A stretch of DNA of 64,000 bases, taken from NCBI RefSeq assembly GCF_900112265.1, contig NZ_FOLO01000007.1:1-64000 (forward strand). The letters run 5' to 3'. This stretch comes from Pseudoalteromonas denitrificans DSM 6059 (GTDB lineage: Bacteria; Pseudomonadota; Gammaproteobacteria; Enterobacterales; Alteromonadaceae). This document shows, piece after piece, positions 1 to 10,845 of this stretch (its first letter is position 1; every line of letters starts with the position of its first letter). Under the pieces are notes generated by a model. It was given only the letters and a program-made list of their open reading frames with translations, ran no database searches and was not told the DNA's origin. The position numbers were made by a program, and so were the translations under genes.

Positions 1-345
1 ATTTTCAGCACTCCCAACTTGAACAAGCCCCACCATACCCATTACGATATGAGGTAAACATTTATACAAATAAACCCCCTCTTTATCAAAGGTGACTTTA
101 GCAGGTTGACCGAATGGCGTCATAAAAGCTTTAGCCCCTTTTGGCACTGAAAATGATTGAGCATTATGGCTTGCATCACTCGGGATAAAATTTATCACAT
201 CTCCTTTATTAATTTTAATGTAGCCAGGCTCCATAAACATCGTGGCTCCATCTGAACCTGAAGTGACAAGTTTTACTGTATGTTCAGCAGCGTGAACTTG
301 AATAATGCCAAAACTCAATGCCAAATAGATTATTAATTTATACAT
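1..345 (-). CDS. Pseudoazurin (type I blue copper protein), 3' end beyond window
   Basis: Small periplasmic copper electron carrier. The 115 visible codons start at an ATG preceded by AGGGGAA and begin with a Sec signal peptide (cleavage probable near residue 20, after QVHAA). The type I copper ligands are visible as His60 (in ASHNAQ), Cys96 and His99 (in YKCLPH) and Met104 (in MGMVG); the Cys-x2-His-x4-Met spacing is that of pseudoazurins. The last part of the protein lies outside the window. Pseudoazurins usually donate electrons to copper nitrite reductase or other periplasmic reductases; the partner is not in view. The gene diverges from the nickel superoxide dismutase operon and shares its intergenic region, which holds a Fur box. 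The reading frame and start were worked out by hand translation. Confidence 0.88.
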   Translation of the reverse strand, partial: MYKLIIYLALSFGIIQVHAAEHTVKLVTSGSDGATMFMEPGYIKINKGDVINFIPSDASHNAQSFSVPKGAKAFMTPFGQPAKVTFDKEGVYLYKCLPHIVMGMVGLVQVGSAEN

Positions 346-409
346 ATTATTCCCCTAAATTATTCATAAATAAAATTTTTACTTTACATTTCAATGCAAA
401 AACAATATA

Positions 410-428
410 AATGAAAATCATTCTCATT
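410..428 (+). promoter_or_regulatory. Fur box upstream of the nickel SOD operon
   Basis: The 19 bases AATGAAAATCATTCTCATT match the Fur core AATGATAATCATTATCATT at 17 of 19 positions. The site lies 16 bp before the first gene of the sodN operon and about 65 bp from the divergent pseudoazurin start, so it could block either promoter when iron is plentiful. Match seen in sequence; repression by Fur-Fe is inferred from the family. Confidence 0.8.
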
Positions 429-444
429 ACAACAAAGTAATCAA

Positions 445-873
445 ATGGAAAACTGGCAAAACATGATGAAAACAGGCAATGCTTTTTTTGAGCAGTGTGC
501 CTGGTTCGATGCGCAATTTTATTATCAAAATGCGATATCTCATATTGAAACAATATGGCCAAGTGATCCTTATAACATTCAATTATTACAAGGGTGGATT
601 TGTGGGATGCATAACCTGTCAGCTTTGTTTGAAATCCAAGGAGACTTAAGAAGCGCATTAAATTATTTAAAAATACCACATGAGCACATGTTTTCCTTAG
701 CACAAGATGGCAACCAAACTGAATCAATGCAACTTATTGCATTAAAAGCTTTAAAGATAACACTTAACCCGCTTTTAGAATTTTCTCAAAAGCACCCAAT
801 TTGTGCTCCTTGTTTAAAATCGCTGCAAGAGACAGAGGATTTTGTTTATTCATCACAACCTATTATTCATTAA
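445..873 (+). CDS. DUF2753-like helical protein, first gene of the Ni-SOD operon
   Basis: A 142-residue cytosolic protein with no signal peptide or membrane segment. Its alpha-helical, TPR-like character (FFEQCAWFDAQFYYQNAISH, then LQGWICGMHNLSALFEIQGD) resembles DUF2753 proteins of Vibrio and relatives; this is recollection of the family pattern, not a search. A C-terminal pair of cysteines (CAPC, residues about 120-123) could bind metal. The start codon is 17 bp after a Fur box and has only a weak ribosome site; an internal ATG pair at 463-468 is an alternative. The gene is followed 21 bp later by a His-rich small membrane protein, then sodN and sodX, so an accessory role in the SOD response is plausible but unproven. 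Confidence 0.6.
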   Translation: MENWQNMMKTGNAFFEQCAWFDAQFYYQNAISHIETIWPSDPYNIQLLQGWICGMHNLSALFEIQGDLRSALNYLKIPHEHMFSLAQDGNQTESMQLIALKALKITLNPLLEFSQKHPICAPCLKSLQETEDFVYSSQPIIH

Positions 874-894
874 AATAACATTGAAGGAATTACT

Positions 895-1095
895 ATGAAG
901 TTCACAAAAACCTTACCAGTATTGTTAGGCGCTAGCGTATTTGCCACACAAGCGGTATATGCTCACCCTGGACACGATCACAGTGCTACATCAGCTAATC
1001 TGATTCATTTATTTTGGATAGCGCCCGCTTTTATCGCTGTTGGTTTTATTGCATATAAATTACTTAATAAAAATAAACAAATTAATAAGGATTAA
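895..1095 (+). CDS. Small secreted His-rich membrane protein (HPGHDH N-terminus)
   Basis: A 66-residue protein with a Sec signal peptide (residues 1-23, ending AVYA) whose cleavage would expose His24 as the first residue of HPGHDHS, followed by one transmembrane helix (about 36-56) and a short lysine-rich cytosolic tail. AAGGA lies 8 bp before the ATG. The mature N-terminus resembles the HPGH start of HupE/UreJ nickel permeases, but the rest of a permease is absent. It sits 2 bp upstream of sodN. A role in nickel capture or delivery is inference from the His-rich tip and the operon; no named family is recognised. Confidence 0.65.
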   Translation: MKFTKTLPVLLGASVFATQAVYAHPGHDHSATSANLIHLFWIAPAFIAVGFIAYKLLNKNKQINKD

Positions 1096-1097
1096 TC

Positions 1098-1598
1098 ATG
1101 CTATTTAACTTAATAAGTAAACTAGATAAAAAACTCAAATTTTCAACGGCGTCAGCACATTGTGATATTCCCTGTAAAATCTACGATCCAATTAGTGCAC
1201 AAATTGCAGTATTAACTATGATACGTATGGTTGATTTACTTAATGATATAAATGAAAAATCAAACTTAACAGCCAATGACCAAGCACAATTTCATCGTTT
1301 ATTAAATCAAAAAGAAGAACATGGTAATAAAGTAAAAGAAGAGATCCGCATTATTTGGGGAGATTATATCAAGCAACCACAGTTAGAAAAATTTCCTGAA
1401 TTACATGCGTTAACCCATAGCATTATGCTAGCCAGTTCAAAAGCGAAGCAACACATAGACAAAGACGCAACATTGGATCTATTAAATAAAGTAAACAGGT
1501 TCGCTGAAATTTTTTGGGCAACTAAAGGTTTAGAAACGTATACAGCTGTATGCCCTTACCCACCAACACAAACTCTTGTTTACCCTAAATTAAATTAA
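1098..1598 (+). CDS. sodN: Nickel superoxide dismutase precursor
   Basis: Converts superoxide to oxygen and hydrogen peroxide using a single nickel held by the N-terminal nickel hook. The hook is visible as HCDIPCKIYDP at residues 21-31: His21, Cys22 and Cys26 are the ligands once the first 20 residues (ending STASA) are cut off by SodX. The family consensus has Gly after the second cysteine (PCGxYDP); here it is Lys. The mature chain would be 146 residues, a helical bundle that forms a hexamer in known homologues. The gene lies between a His-rich membrane peptide and the dedicated protease gene, behind a Fur box. Replacing an iron SOD by a nickel one under iron limitation is the expected logic. 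Confidence 0.95.
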   Translation: MLFNLISKLDKKLKFSTASAHCDIPCKIYDPISAQIAVLTMIRMVDLLNDINEKSNLTANDQAQFHRLLNQKEEHGNKVKEEIRIIWGDYIKQPQLEKFPELHALTHSIMLASSKAKQHIDKDATLDLLNKVNRFAEIFWATKGLETYTAVCPYPPTQTLVYPKLN

Positions 1599-1611
1599 TC
1601 AGGTTAAATTG

Positions 1612-1908
1612 ATGGGATTTAAATTTATCCGTATTACGGGGCATAGTATGATGCCTCGAATACCTGATAACAGCTATGTTTTAATTCATACTTGGTTAAA
1701 GATATTTAAGCCTAAACCAGGTAATACACTGTTGATCAAACATCATAAATACGGTCATATAATAAAAACCTTATCTCATATAGATAAACAAGGTTTCTAT
1801 TGGGTTAAAGGTGAGAGTATGCAAAGTGTTTCCATGTCAAATATAGGCCCTATTATAAAAGAACAGATTCTAGGAAAAGTGTGTATTACTTTGTCGGCCA
1901 ATCATTAA
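1612..1908 (+). CDS. sodX: Nickel-type SOD maturation protease
   Basis: A 98-residue S26-family (signal-peptidase-like) protease that removes the SodN leader so that His21 becomes the free N-terminus needed to bind nickel. The catalytic serine is Ser12 in ITGHSMMPRI; the general-base lysine is probably Lys52 in HIIKTLS. It lacks the usual membrane anchor, in keeping with a cytosolic precursor. The ATG at 1612 is chosen because AGG stands 8 bp before it; the TTG at 1609 is a weaker alternative. The gene follows sodN by 13 bp and its 3' end overlaps the convergent DUF2919 gene by 23 bp. Confidence 0.9.
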   Translation: MGFKFIRITGHSMMPRIPDNSYVLIHTWLKIFKPKPGNTLLIKHHKYGHIIKTLSHIDKQGFYWVKGESMQSVSMSNIGPIIKEQILGKVCITLSANH

Positions 1909-2368
1909 AAAATGCGGGAAGATATTTACTACGTAATAAATAAATAAGCACCCATGAAACTAAGACTAATTGAATGGCAAGAAAACCAGAAAATTGAAAG
2001 TAATGGCTTTTAGCTTGTATTAATAGCCAAGCTAAATCACACATACAGCATACAACTAAAGGCCACTTCATAAAACGCCATAATTTTGCAAGTTTTGGGT
2101 TACTTGTGGGCCTTCGCAGTGAAAATAATATAGCAGGTAATAAGGCTAAAGCGCCTATTGTTAACGCAATAAAAAAATCATCTTTATTGCGATAAAATAA
2201 CGACATCAAATCTAAATCAGGTCGCCTTGAGACTGCTGAGAATATCCAAATAATGTAAGTTCGTAACAAAATTAAAAAAGTAAAGCTCAAAGCAATTGGT
2301 GCACGATATACACCATGTTTATCCCAATACTCAGGCCCAAAACGCATTCTACTTCCTATACTACTCAT
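1886..2368 (-). CDS. DUF2919 family inner membrane protein (YfeZ-like)
   Basis: A 160-residue hydrophobic protein with four likely membrane helices (near residues 24-46, 68-86, 97-115 and 124-146). The N-terminal pattern (YWDKHGVYRAPIALSFTFLI) and the length fit DUF2919, whose function is unknown. It is the last gene of a minus-strand run after ligA and the DUF3392 gene, 11 bp downstream of the latter, and its end overlaps sodX on the other strand. Confidence 0.75.
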   Translation of the reverse strand: MSSIGSRMRFGPEYWDKHGVYRAPIALSFTFLILLRTYIIWIFSAVSRRPDLDLMSLFYRNKDDFFIALTIGALALLPAILFSLRRPTSNPKLAKLWRFMKWPLVVCCMCDLAWLLIQAKSHYFQFSGFLAIQLVLVSWVLIYLLRSKYLPAFFNDWPTK

Positions 2369-2379
2369 TTTGAAAATCT

Positions 2380-4786
<2,407 letters not shown>

Positions 4787-4827
4787 AAAACTATAAATAT
4801 ATTATTTTTTATTAAAATATATGTTGT

Positions 4828-5562
4828 TTAGCCAAACTCTCTAATTTTTTCAACATATTGCCTTACTGTTGGTACGGTAAGTAATTCACGCTTGTGATCA
4901 AATATTTCAGCGCCAAATTCATCAGCTATTTTTTTAGCTGCGCTATGTAACATATTAAATGCGGGCAAACTGTCGCCTTCACAAGGTAAAGTCATAAATA
5001 AACTTACACCAGCAGTTGAAAACTGCTCCATATTATCAATATCAAAAGTCCCAGGATTAAACATATTGACTAATCTAAACAAAATTGGCCCGGTACCTGA
5101 TGCGTCTTGATGACGATTAAAAAAACCTTCATCTGAATATTTAAACCCTAAAGTAAGTAAAAGAGGTAATAAAGAAGAGCCTTGCATCGTTAGGCCCGTA
5201 GGCATTTGAATATGAACAATAATAAAGTCTTTTGTTTCTTCAGATGCGGCATCGTCTGATTTTGGCTCTTCTGGTTTTGGAACTTCATCATTAACTTCAT
5301 CAATCGTGACTTCGTTCTGTTCATCTAATTCAACAGAGAAATCGCCTATTTCAGGTTCATCCCTATCTGCTGAAAACCCTTGAACATCTATCCCAGTATC
5401 ATTATCAAGTGAAGGTGCCTGTTCTTTATTAACAATGTTGGTATTGGCTTCACCTGATGGGGCTTCATCTTTTTTCCGTACAGACCAAATTCCATGTAAT
5501 AATAATCCACCAATCACTAAGGCGCTAATGATCACTAAAACCCATCTCAACTCTTCGGCCAT
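4828..5562 (-). CDS. zipA: Cell division protein ZipA
   Basis: Membrane anchor that tethers FtsZ polymers to the inner membrane at midcell. The 244-residue protein has an N-terminal transmembrane helix (residues about 7-26) followed by a short basic stretch, then a long acidic and Pro/Glu-rich linker (to about residue 112), then the C-terminal FtsZ-binding ZipA_C fold (starting DFIIVHIQMPTGL). Size and order of parts match gammaproteobacterial ZipA, though the linker is shorter than in E. coli. It lies 57 bp downstream of smc on the same strand, and ligA follows: the classic smc-zipA-ligA order. Confidence 0.93.
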   Translation of the reverse strand: MAEELRWVLVIISALVIGGLLLHGIWSVRKKDEAPSGEANTNIVNKEQAPSLDNDTGIDVQGFSADRDEPEIGDFSVELDEQNEVTIDEVNDEVPKPEEPKSDDAASEETKDFIIVHIQMPTGLTMQGSSLLPLLLTLGFKYSDEGFFNRHQDASGTGPILFRLVNMFNPGTFDIDNMEQFSTAGVSLFMTLPCEGDSLPAFNMLHSAAKKIADEFGAEIFDHKRELLTVPTVRQYVEKIREFG

Positions 5563-5619
5563 GCCTTCACCCTTTTTTATTTTTTGATACTGTACTATCT
5601 AGTTATAGCATTATATTAG

Positions 5620-8600
5620 TTAATTAACAGCCATTTCAACTGCTTGGTCTATATCAACTGCAACCATACGCGAAACACCAGGCTCTCCCATAGTCACACC
5701 AACCAAACTACCAGCCATTTCCATGGCAATTTTATTATGACTAATATAAATAAATTGCACTGTTTGTGACATTTCTTCAACGAGTTTACAAAAGCGACCA
5801 ACGTTAGCATCGTCTAATGGTGCATCAACCTCATCCAACATGCAAAATGGTGCTGGATTAAGTCTGAAAATAGAAAACACTAATGATAATGCGGTTAGCG
5901 CTTTTTCTCCACCACTAAGCAAATGAATTGTTGAATTTTTCTTTCCTGGAGGTCTTGCCATAATGGTCACACCACTTTCAAGTAGGTCATTAGATGTTAA
6001 TTCTAAATATGCATGACCGCCACCAAATACTTTTGGAAATAGCTCCTTTAAACCTTCATTTAACGCATCAAAGGTTTCTTTAAAACGATTTTTAGTTTCT
6101 TTATCTATTTTATGAATTGCTGTTTCTAGGGTATTAAGTGCATCAAATAAGTCTTGGTATTGTTCATCTAAATATTCTTTTCTATTTTTAGCTTTTTCAT
6201 ATTCATCAATGGCAGCTAAGTTAATTGGTCCTAGTTGATTTACTTTTATAGCCAAATCGTCAAGTTTTGTTTGCCAAATAGCCAGTTTTGCATTTTCTGG
6301 TAAATGTTTTAATACGGTTTCTAAATTAGTATTTAAATCAACAAGGGGCTCAAGTAACCCTGCGGCTCTAACAAGACTACCTTGCTGCTCTACTTCGAGT
6401 TGTTGTAATTTTTTTTGTATTTTTTCAAGTTCATTTTGTGCGTCTTTTTGACCTGACTCTTTTATTGATAAATTTTCTTTTGCTTTAACAAGCGCTTTAC
6501 TGTGTTCTGAGCGCTTAACATTCAGTTTTTGTTTCTGATTAAGTAAAACCGCTATTTGTTCACTTGCATTTTTTATTGGGTCAACAAGTGCCATATACTG
6601 TGTATTAACTGTTTTTTGCAATTTGTGTGCTTCAGCTAAAGCAGCTTGATTATGCAATAATTGATGTTCTTCTAGCTTAAGGGTATTTTTAATTGATTCT
6701 AATGCCAAACTCGATTCATGTTTGGCATTTTTAAGCTGTTCTAATTGCTCTTGATATAACTTTAGCTCTTGTTTGGCTTTACTATAATCAAGTTCAGCCA
6801 GTTGGACCTGTGCCACCAGCTTCACATCCGTTATTTCTACCGCCTTTGCTTGTGCTGCTTGATAGTCACATTTTAACTGAATATTTTGAGTGCTGAATTG
6901 ATTTAATTGGGCGCTTGTATCATCAAATTGCACTTGCCAATGCTGGGTTTGTTCTTGCAATAAATCCAAACGTGTAAAAATAGCAACATCCTGTTGAGAC
7001 AATTGATGAATATGCGCTGATATCACGTCATGTTCAATATTAAGTTCAGATATAATTAATCTTTGCTCACCCACTTCTTTTTCTAACTGAGCCTGATTAA
7101 AATAATGATGACTTAGCTCTTTTTTCAACTCAGTCACTTTCTTTGACTTCACTATCAGTGAAGCCGACTCATCTATTTTAGTATCTAATTTCCAGTTACG
7201 ACCAAATAGTGTGCCTTGCTTGTTAATACAAGCAAACCAATGCGAATCTTTTAATATTTCTTTTGCTTCAATGTCATTCTCTACCAAGGCTATACGTTCT
7301 AATATATCAGGGTAAACCCCCGTATTAACTTTATGAGATAAGGCTTTTATTGAAACTTCATTACTATGATGTTGCCAAACTCTATGCCCAGCCATAGTAA
7401 CTGACACTGTATTTTCAAAGACCTGTGCATGTTTAAATTGCTGTAGTGCATTTTCAACGACTAGCTCAAAACCATTTTCAACCTTAAGCTGGCTTAATAA
7501 TGAAACAGCATCTTTACATTGTGTATCACTGTGTGAAAATGCATTATTAACGATATCATTTAATGCTTTTAGTTTGGCCTCTTTTTGATGAACTATTTGA
7601 GTTAATTTATCAATTTCAATATTGATTTCATTCTGTTTTTCTACATGTTCTTTTGTTAATAGTTGTTTTTTATTTTGTGCTAACTGCTGCTTTGCCAAAG
7701 TACTTTTAAGCTGAATTTGCTCAATTTTTAATTGCTCAAGTTCTTTTACATTATTACGTTCATTTAACTGTTCAAGTTGCAGCTTGCATTGGGCTACTTG
7801 TTTTTCATTTAAAGCCAACGCACCTGATATTTTCTCAATATCATATTTATTTTTTTGAATTTTCTTTTCTTGTTCATGAAATGATTCTTGTAAAGTTTGC
7901 CAGGTTTTAAATGCATCCTGATTACTGAGATAGAGCAACTCAGATTTTTCTTGATTTTCAGCGACGCGTAACTGAGCGATTTCAAATTCACCTTCGATAA
8001 GTGTCGCTTTCTCTTTGCTTATTAAAGATGCTCCGTTAATGTTTTTTTGTTCCGTTTCTAAGGCTAGTATTTTTGTTTCTAAGTTTTTATTTTGCTCATT
8101 AAGCTCTCGTTTTTTTTGTTTTAAATGCACTTTTTGCGTTTCAAAACGTGTTAGTTCAGTTGTCGTTTTATAATCTAGCTCTTGTAACGATTGCGTATGT
8201 TGTACTGAAGCCTCAATATCATTTTTGAGTGCGCCAAGCACATCTTCATGGCCTATATGTGCCTCTTGATAAAAGGCTATTTCTTGCTCTCGTTTTTTTA
8301 TCTTTGTATCTGTTGCATCTATTTGCAACTGTAACTTTTGCCATTTGAGTACCGAAAGTTCACTTTTCAAACAGCGCTCTTGGGTTTTATATTGAGAATA
8401 TAATTTAGCTTGGCTCGATTGTTCGCTAAGTTTATCTAGCTGCGCTTGTAACTCTTGACGTACATCTAATAAACGTTCTAAATTTTCACGCGTACTGCGA
8501 ATACGAGTTTCAGTTTCTCTACGGCGCTCTTTATATTTAGATACTCCTGCAGCTTCTTCAATAAAAACTCTTAATTCATGAGGTTTACTTTCAATTAAAC

Positions 8601-9051
8601 GCGAGATCATGCCTTGCTCAATAATGGCATAACTGCGAGGACCCAACCCTGTCCCTAAAAATATATCCGTAATATCACGTTTACGACATTTACTGCCATT
8701 AAGATAATAAAATGACATGCCTTCGCGATTAACTGACCTTTTAATAGACACTTGGTTTCTACTTGCAAAAGAGTCAGCTAATCTGTCTTGGGTATTATCA
8801 AAAATTAATTCAACCGAAGCTTGAGAGATAGGTTTACGTGAAGTTGAGCCATTAAAAATAACATCCGTCATTGCATCACCACGTAAGTTTTTTGCCGAGC
8901 TTTCCCCTAATACCCATCGAACTGCATCTATGACATTTGACTTGCCACAACCGTTAGGACCAACAACACAGGTCATTTGGTCTGGAAAAGGAATTTTTGT
9001 TGGCTCAACAAAAGATTTAAAACCAACTAGTTTGATGGTGCTTAAACGCAT
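5620..9051 (-). CDS. smc: Chromosome segregation protein SMC
   Basis: ATPase of the bacterial condensin SMC-ScpAB. The 1143-residue chain shows the Walker A loop GPNGCGKSN at 31-39, two long coiled coils rich in Glu, Gln and Lys, a hinge around residues 500-640, the ABC signature LLSGGEKALTAL and the Walker B/D-loop CMLDEVDAPLDD near the C-terminus. Many Enterobacterales use MukB instead; SMC here fits Alteromonadales. ScpA and ScpB are not in the window. The gene heads the smc-zipA unit. Confidence 0.96.
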   Translation of the reverse strand: MRLSTIKLVGFKSFVEPTKIPFPDQMTCVVGPNGCGKSNVIDAVRWVLGESSAKNLRGDAMTDVIFNGSTSRKPISQASVELIFDNTQDRLADSFASRNQVSIKRSVNREGMSFYYLNGSKCRKRDITDIFLGTGLGPRSYAIIEQGMISRLIESKPHELRVFIEEAAGVSKYKERRRETETRIRSTRENLERLLDVRQELQAQLDKLSEQSSQAKLYSQYKTQERCLKSELSVLKWQKLQLQIDATDTKIKKREQEIAFYQEAHIGHEDVLGALKNDIEASVQHTQSLQELDYKTTTELTRFETQKVHLKQKKRELNEQNKNLETKILALETEQKNINGASLISKEKATLIEGEFEIAQLRVAENQEKSELLYLSNQDAFKTWQTLQESFHEQEKKIQKNKYDIEKISGALALNEKQVAQCKLQLEQLNERNNVKELEQLKIEQIQLKSTLAKQQLAQNKKQLLTKEHVEKQNEINIEIDKLTQIVHQKEAKLKALNDIVNNAFSHSDTQCKDAVSLLSQLKVENGFELVVENALQQFKHAQVFENTVSVTMAGHRVWQHHSNEVSIKALSHKVNTGVYPDILERIALVENDIEAKEILKDSHWFACINKQGTLFGRNWKLDTKIDESASLIVKSKKVTELKKELSHHYFNQAQLEKEVGEQRLIISELNIEHDVISAHIHQLSQQDVAIFTRLDLLQEQTQHWQVQFDDTSAQLNQFSTQNIQLKCDYQAAQAKAVEITDVKLVAQVQLAELDYSKAKQELKLYQEQLEQLKNAKHESSLALESIKNTLKLEEHQLLHNQAALAEAHKLQKTVNTQYMALVDPIKNASEQIAVLLNQKQKLNVKRSEHSKALVKAKENLSIKESGQKDAQNELEKIQKKLQQLEVEQQGSLVRAAGLLEPLVDLNTNLETVLKHLPENAKLAIWQTKLDDLAIKVNQLGPINLAAIDEYEKAKNRKEYLDEQYQDLFDALNTLETAIHKIDKETKNRFKETFDALNEGLKELFPKVFGGGHAYLELTSNDLLESGVTIMARPPGKKNSTIHLLSGGEKALTALSLVFSIFRLNPAPFCMLDEVDAPLDDANVGRFCKLVEEMSQTVQFIYISHNKIAMEMAGSLVGVTMGEPGVSRMVAVDIDQAVEMAVN

Positions 9052-9227
9052 GTAATTATAATTATCGAAAATGCTCAGGACACATAATTTTATCAGAAAT
9101 GAAATATATTGATATTAAATCAGAGTTAATATTGTTTCATACACAAATATATACTTGGATAAATAAAGCGTTAAGGTTATCTTAAAGTAAAGTGATTTAA
9201 ATTAACTCCCTTTTAAAAGGATATTAA

Positions 9228-9950
9228 GTGCAATCTTCCCAAGGTTTTCAGTATTTTTTAGCTGGCTTTAATCTTATCAATACAAAAGGACTTAAACGTT
9301 TTGTTTTAATTCCTCTTTTAATTAATGTTATTTTATTCGGTGGCTCATTATTTTTTATTTATGATTGGCTGACTCAAGGTTTTGCTTATTTAAACGAATT
9401 ATTGCCTACTTGGTTAAGTTGGTTAGAGTGGTTGCTATGGCCTATTGCCATTTTTACAATTTTATTTAGCTATACCAGTCTTTTCAGCATAATCACTAAT
9501 TTCATAGCTGCTCCCTTTAATGGTTTATTATCTGAAAAAGTAGAGTTACATTTAACAGGTAAAAAAATTAATGATGATGGTTTTTTAGATACCATAAAAG
9601 ACGTGCCCAGAATGCTTGCCCGTGAAGGCACAAAATTAATGTATTATTTACCTAAAGCCATAGGTTTTTTCATTTTATTATGGGTATTACCGGTAGTCGG
9701 ACAAGTTATTTGGGTTTTATTTACCTGCTGGATGTTTGCAGTACAGTATCAAGATTTTGCATTTGATAATCACAAAATACATTTTAGAGAAACACGAAAA
9801 CAGCTAAAACAAAACCAAGGTCTATCTTATGGGTTTGGCTTTGCAGTACTTATTTTTACAACAATTCCATTATTAAATTTGCTAGTCATGCCTGTTGCTG
9901 TATGTGGCGCAACAAAGTTATGGGTAGAAAACTATAGAGACCAATATTAA
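9228..9950 (+). CDS. cysZ: Sulfate transporter CysZ
   Basis: Inner membrane protein for sulfate uptake feeding cysteine synthesis. The 240 residues contain four to six hydrophobic segments (about 20-45, 65-95, 140-175 and 198-225) in the EI24/CysZ pattern, starting with QGFQYFLAGFNLI, a typical CysZ beginning. The start codon is GTG, with AAAAGG 7 bp before it. The gene diverges from smc across a 176-bp gap. In many Gammaproteobacteria cysZ stands next to zipA-ligA, which supports the call. Confidence 0.88.
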   Translation: MQSSQGFQYFLAGFNLINTKGLKRFVLIPLLINVILFGGSLFFIYDWLTQGFAYLNELLPTWLSWLEWLLWPIAIFTILFSYTSLFSIITNFIAAPFNGLLSEKVELHLTGKKINDDGFLDTIKDVPRMLAREGTKLMYYLPKAIGFFILLWVLPVVGQVIWVLFTCWMFAVQYQDFAFDNHKIHFRETRKQLKQNQGLSYGFGFAVLIFTTIPLLNLLVMPVAVCGATKLWVENYRDQY

Positions 9951-9978
9951 AACATTATAAATATAAAAGGGAATAAAT

Positions 9979-10782
9979 ATGAAGCATGCAATTTTTCAAG
10001 TCGATGCATTTACCAATTCACAATTTAAAGGGAATCCTGCAGCAGTGATCCCTTTAGATAAATGGTTAGACAATGAGGTATTACAAAAAATTGCAGCTGA
10101 AAATAACTTATCCGAAACTGCTTTTTATATTATTAATGATGACATTGTAAAACTTCGCTGGTTTACTCCTGAGACAGAAGTTGATTTATGTGGTCATGCG
10201 ACTCTTGCTACTGCTTGGGTTTTAGTAAATGAATTTAACTATCAAAACGCTGAAATACAATTTGAAACCCGTTCAGGTATTTTAACTGTACGCCATTTTG
10301 AAGATGTCAAAAATCATAATGAACAAGTATTTGAACTAGAACTACCGATTAAAAATGCACAAGAATGTGATATTAAAAGTCCATTACTCAGTGCTTTTGG
10401 TCGCCCCCCCCTAGAAATATTATCCTCTGATGATTACTTATTATTATTTGAAAATGAACAAGTAATAAAAGACCTAAAACCAGATTTTGCTCTGTTAAAA
10501 CAACTCCCCCTTAGAGGCGTTATTGTTACAGCACCAGGTGATAATGTTGATTTTGTTTCCCGTTGGTTTGGCCCAAATGTCGGTGTAAATGAAGACCCTG
10601 TTACAGGTTCAGCTCACACTAGCTTAACGCCTTATTGGGCAAGTAAACTGGATAAGACACTATTAACAGCTAAACAAATTTCGCAACGCGGCGGAGAAAT
10701 TGAATGTCAACTACGTTGTGAAAAAGTACTGCTACGCGGAAAAGCTAAGCTTTATATGAAAGGCGAGATTTATTTAGTTTAA
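9979..10782 (+). CDS. PhzF family isomerase-like protein
   Basis: A 267-residue member of the PhzF/diaminopimelate-epimerase-fold family. The conserved catalytic glutamate is Glu46 in NNLSETAFY; other family marks are FKGNPAAV near the start, LCGHATLA (about residues 70-77) and EDPVTGSAH (about 211-219), which form the two-domain active-site cleft. In phenazine producers PhzF isomerises dihydro-hydroxyanthranilate, but no phenazine genes are here, and most genomic copies have unknown substrates. AAAAGGG precedes the ATG. A perfect hairpin follows 12 bp after the stop. Confidence 0.88.
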   Translation: MKHAIFQVDAFTNSQFKGNPAAVIPLDKWLDNEVLQKIAAENNLSETAFYIINDDIVKLRWFTPETEVDLCGHATLATAWVLVNEFNYQNAEIQFETRSGILTVRHFEDVKNHNEQVFELELPIKNAQECDIKSPLLSAFGRPPLEILSSDDYLLLFENEQVIKDLKPDFALLKQLPLRGVIVTAPGDNVDFVSRWFGPNVGVNEDPVTGSAHTSLTPYWASKLDKTLLTAKQISQRGGEIECQLRCEKVLLRGKAKLYMKGEIYLV

Positions 10783-10794
10783 GCTAAATATAAG

Positions 10795-10818
10795 GTTAGC
10801 GAGTATGCACTCGCTAAC
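10795..10818. terminator. Hairpin between convergent phzF-like and lon-like genes
   Basis: GTTAGCGAGT pairs perfectly with ACTCGCTAAC around a 4-base loop, in the gap between two convergent stops. There is no clear T run on either side, so it may act as a transcript end stabiliser or a factor-assisted terminator rather than a classical one. Confidence 0.5.
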
Positions 10819-10845
10819 GCTCCTCTATACTCAAATTATAATCCA

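Noticed and set aside
347..727. Minus-strand open frame over the first Ni-SOD operon gene
   Set aside because: No ribosome site, no family pattern, and it lies antisense to the better-supported gene at 445-873 and across the Fur box.
895..1095. HupE/UreJ nickel permease
   Set aside because: Only the HPGH-like tip matches; the protein has a single helix after the signal peptide, far short of a permease.
9979..10782. Phenazine biosynthesis from the phzF-like gene
   Set aside because: None of the other phenazine genes is present; PhzF-like proteins are widespread without phenazines.
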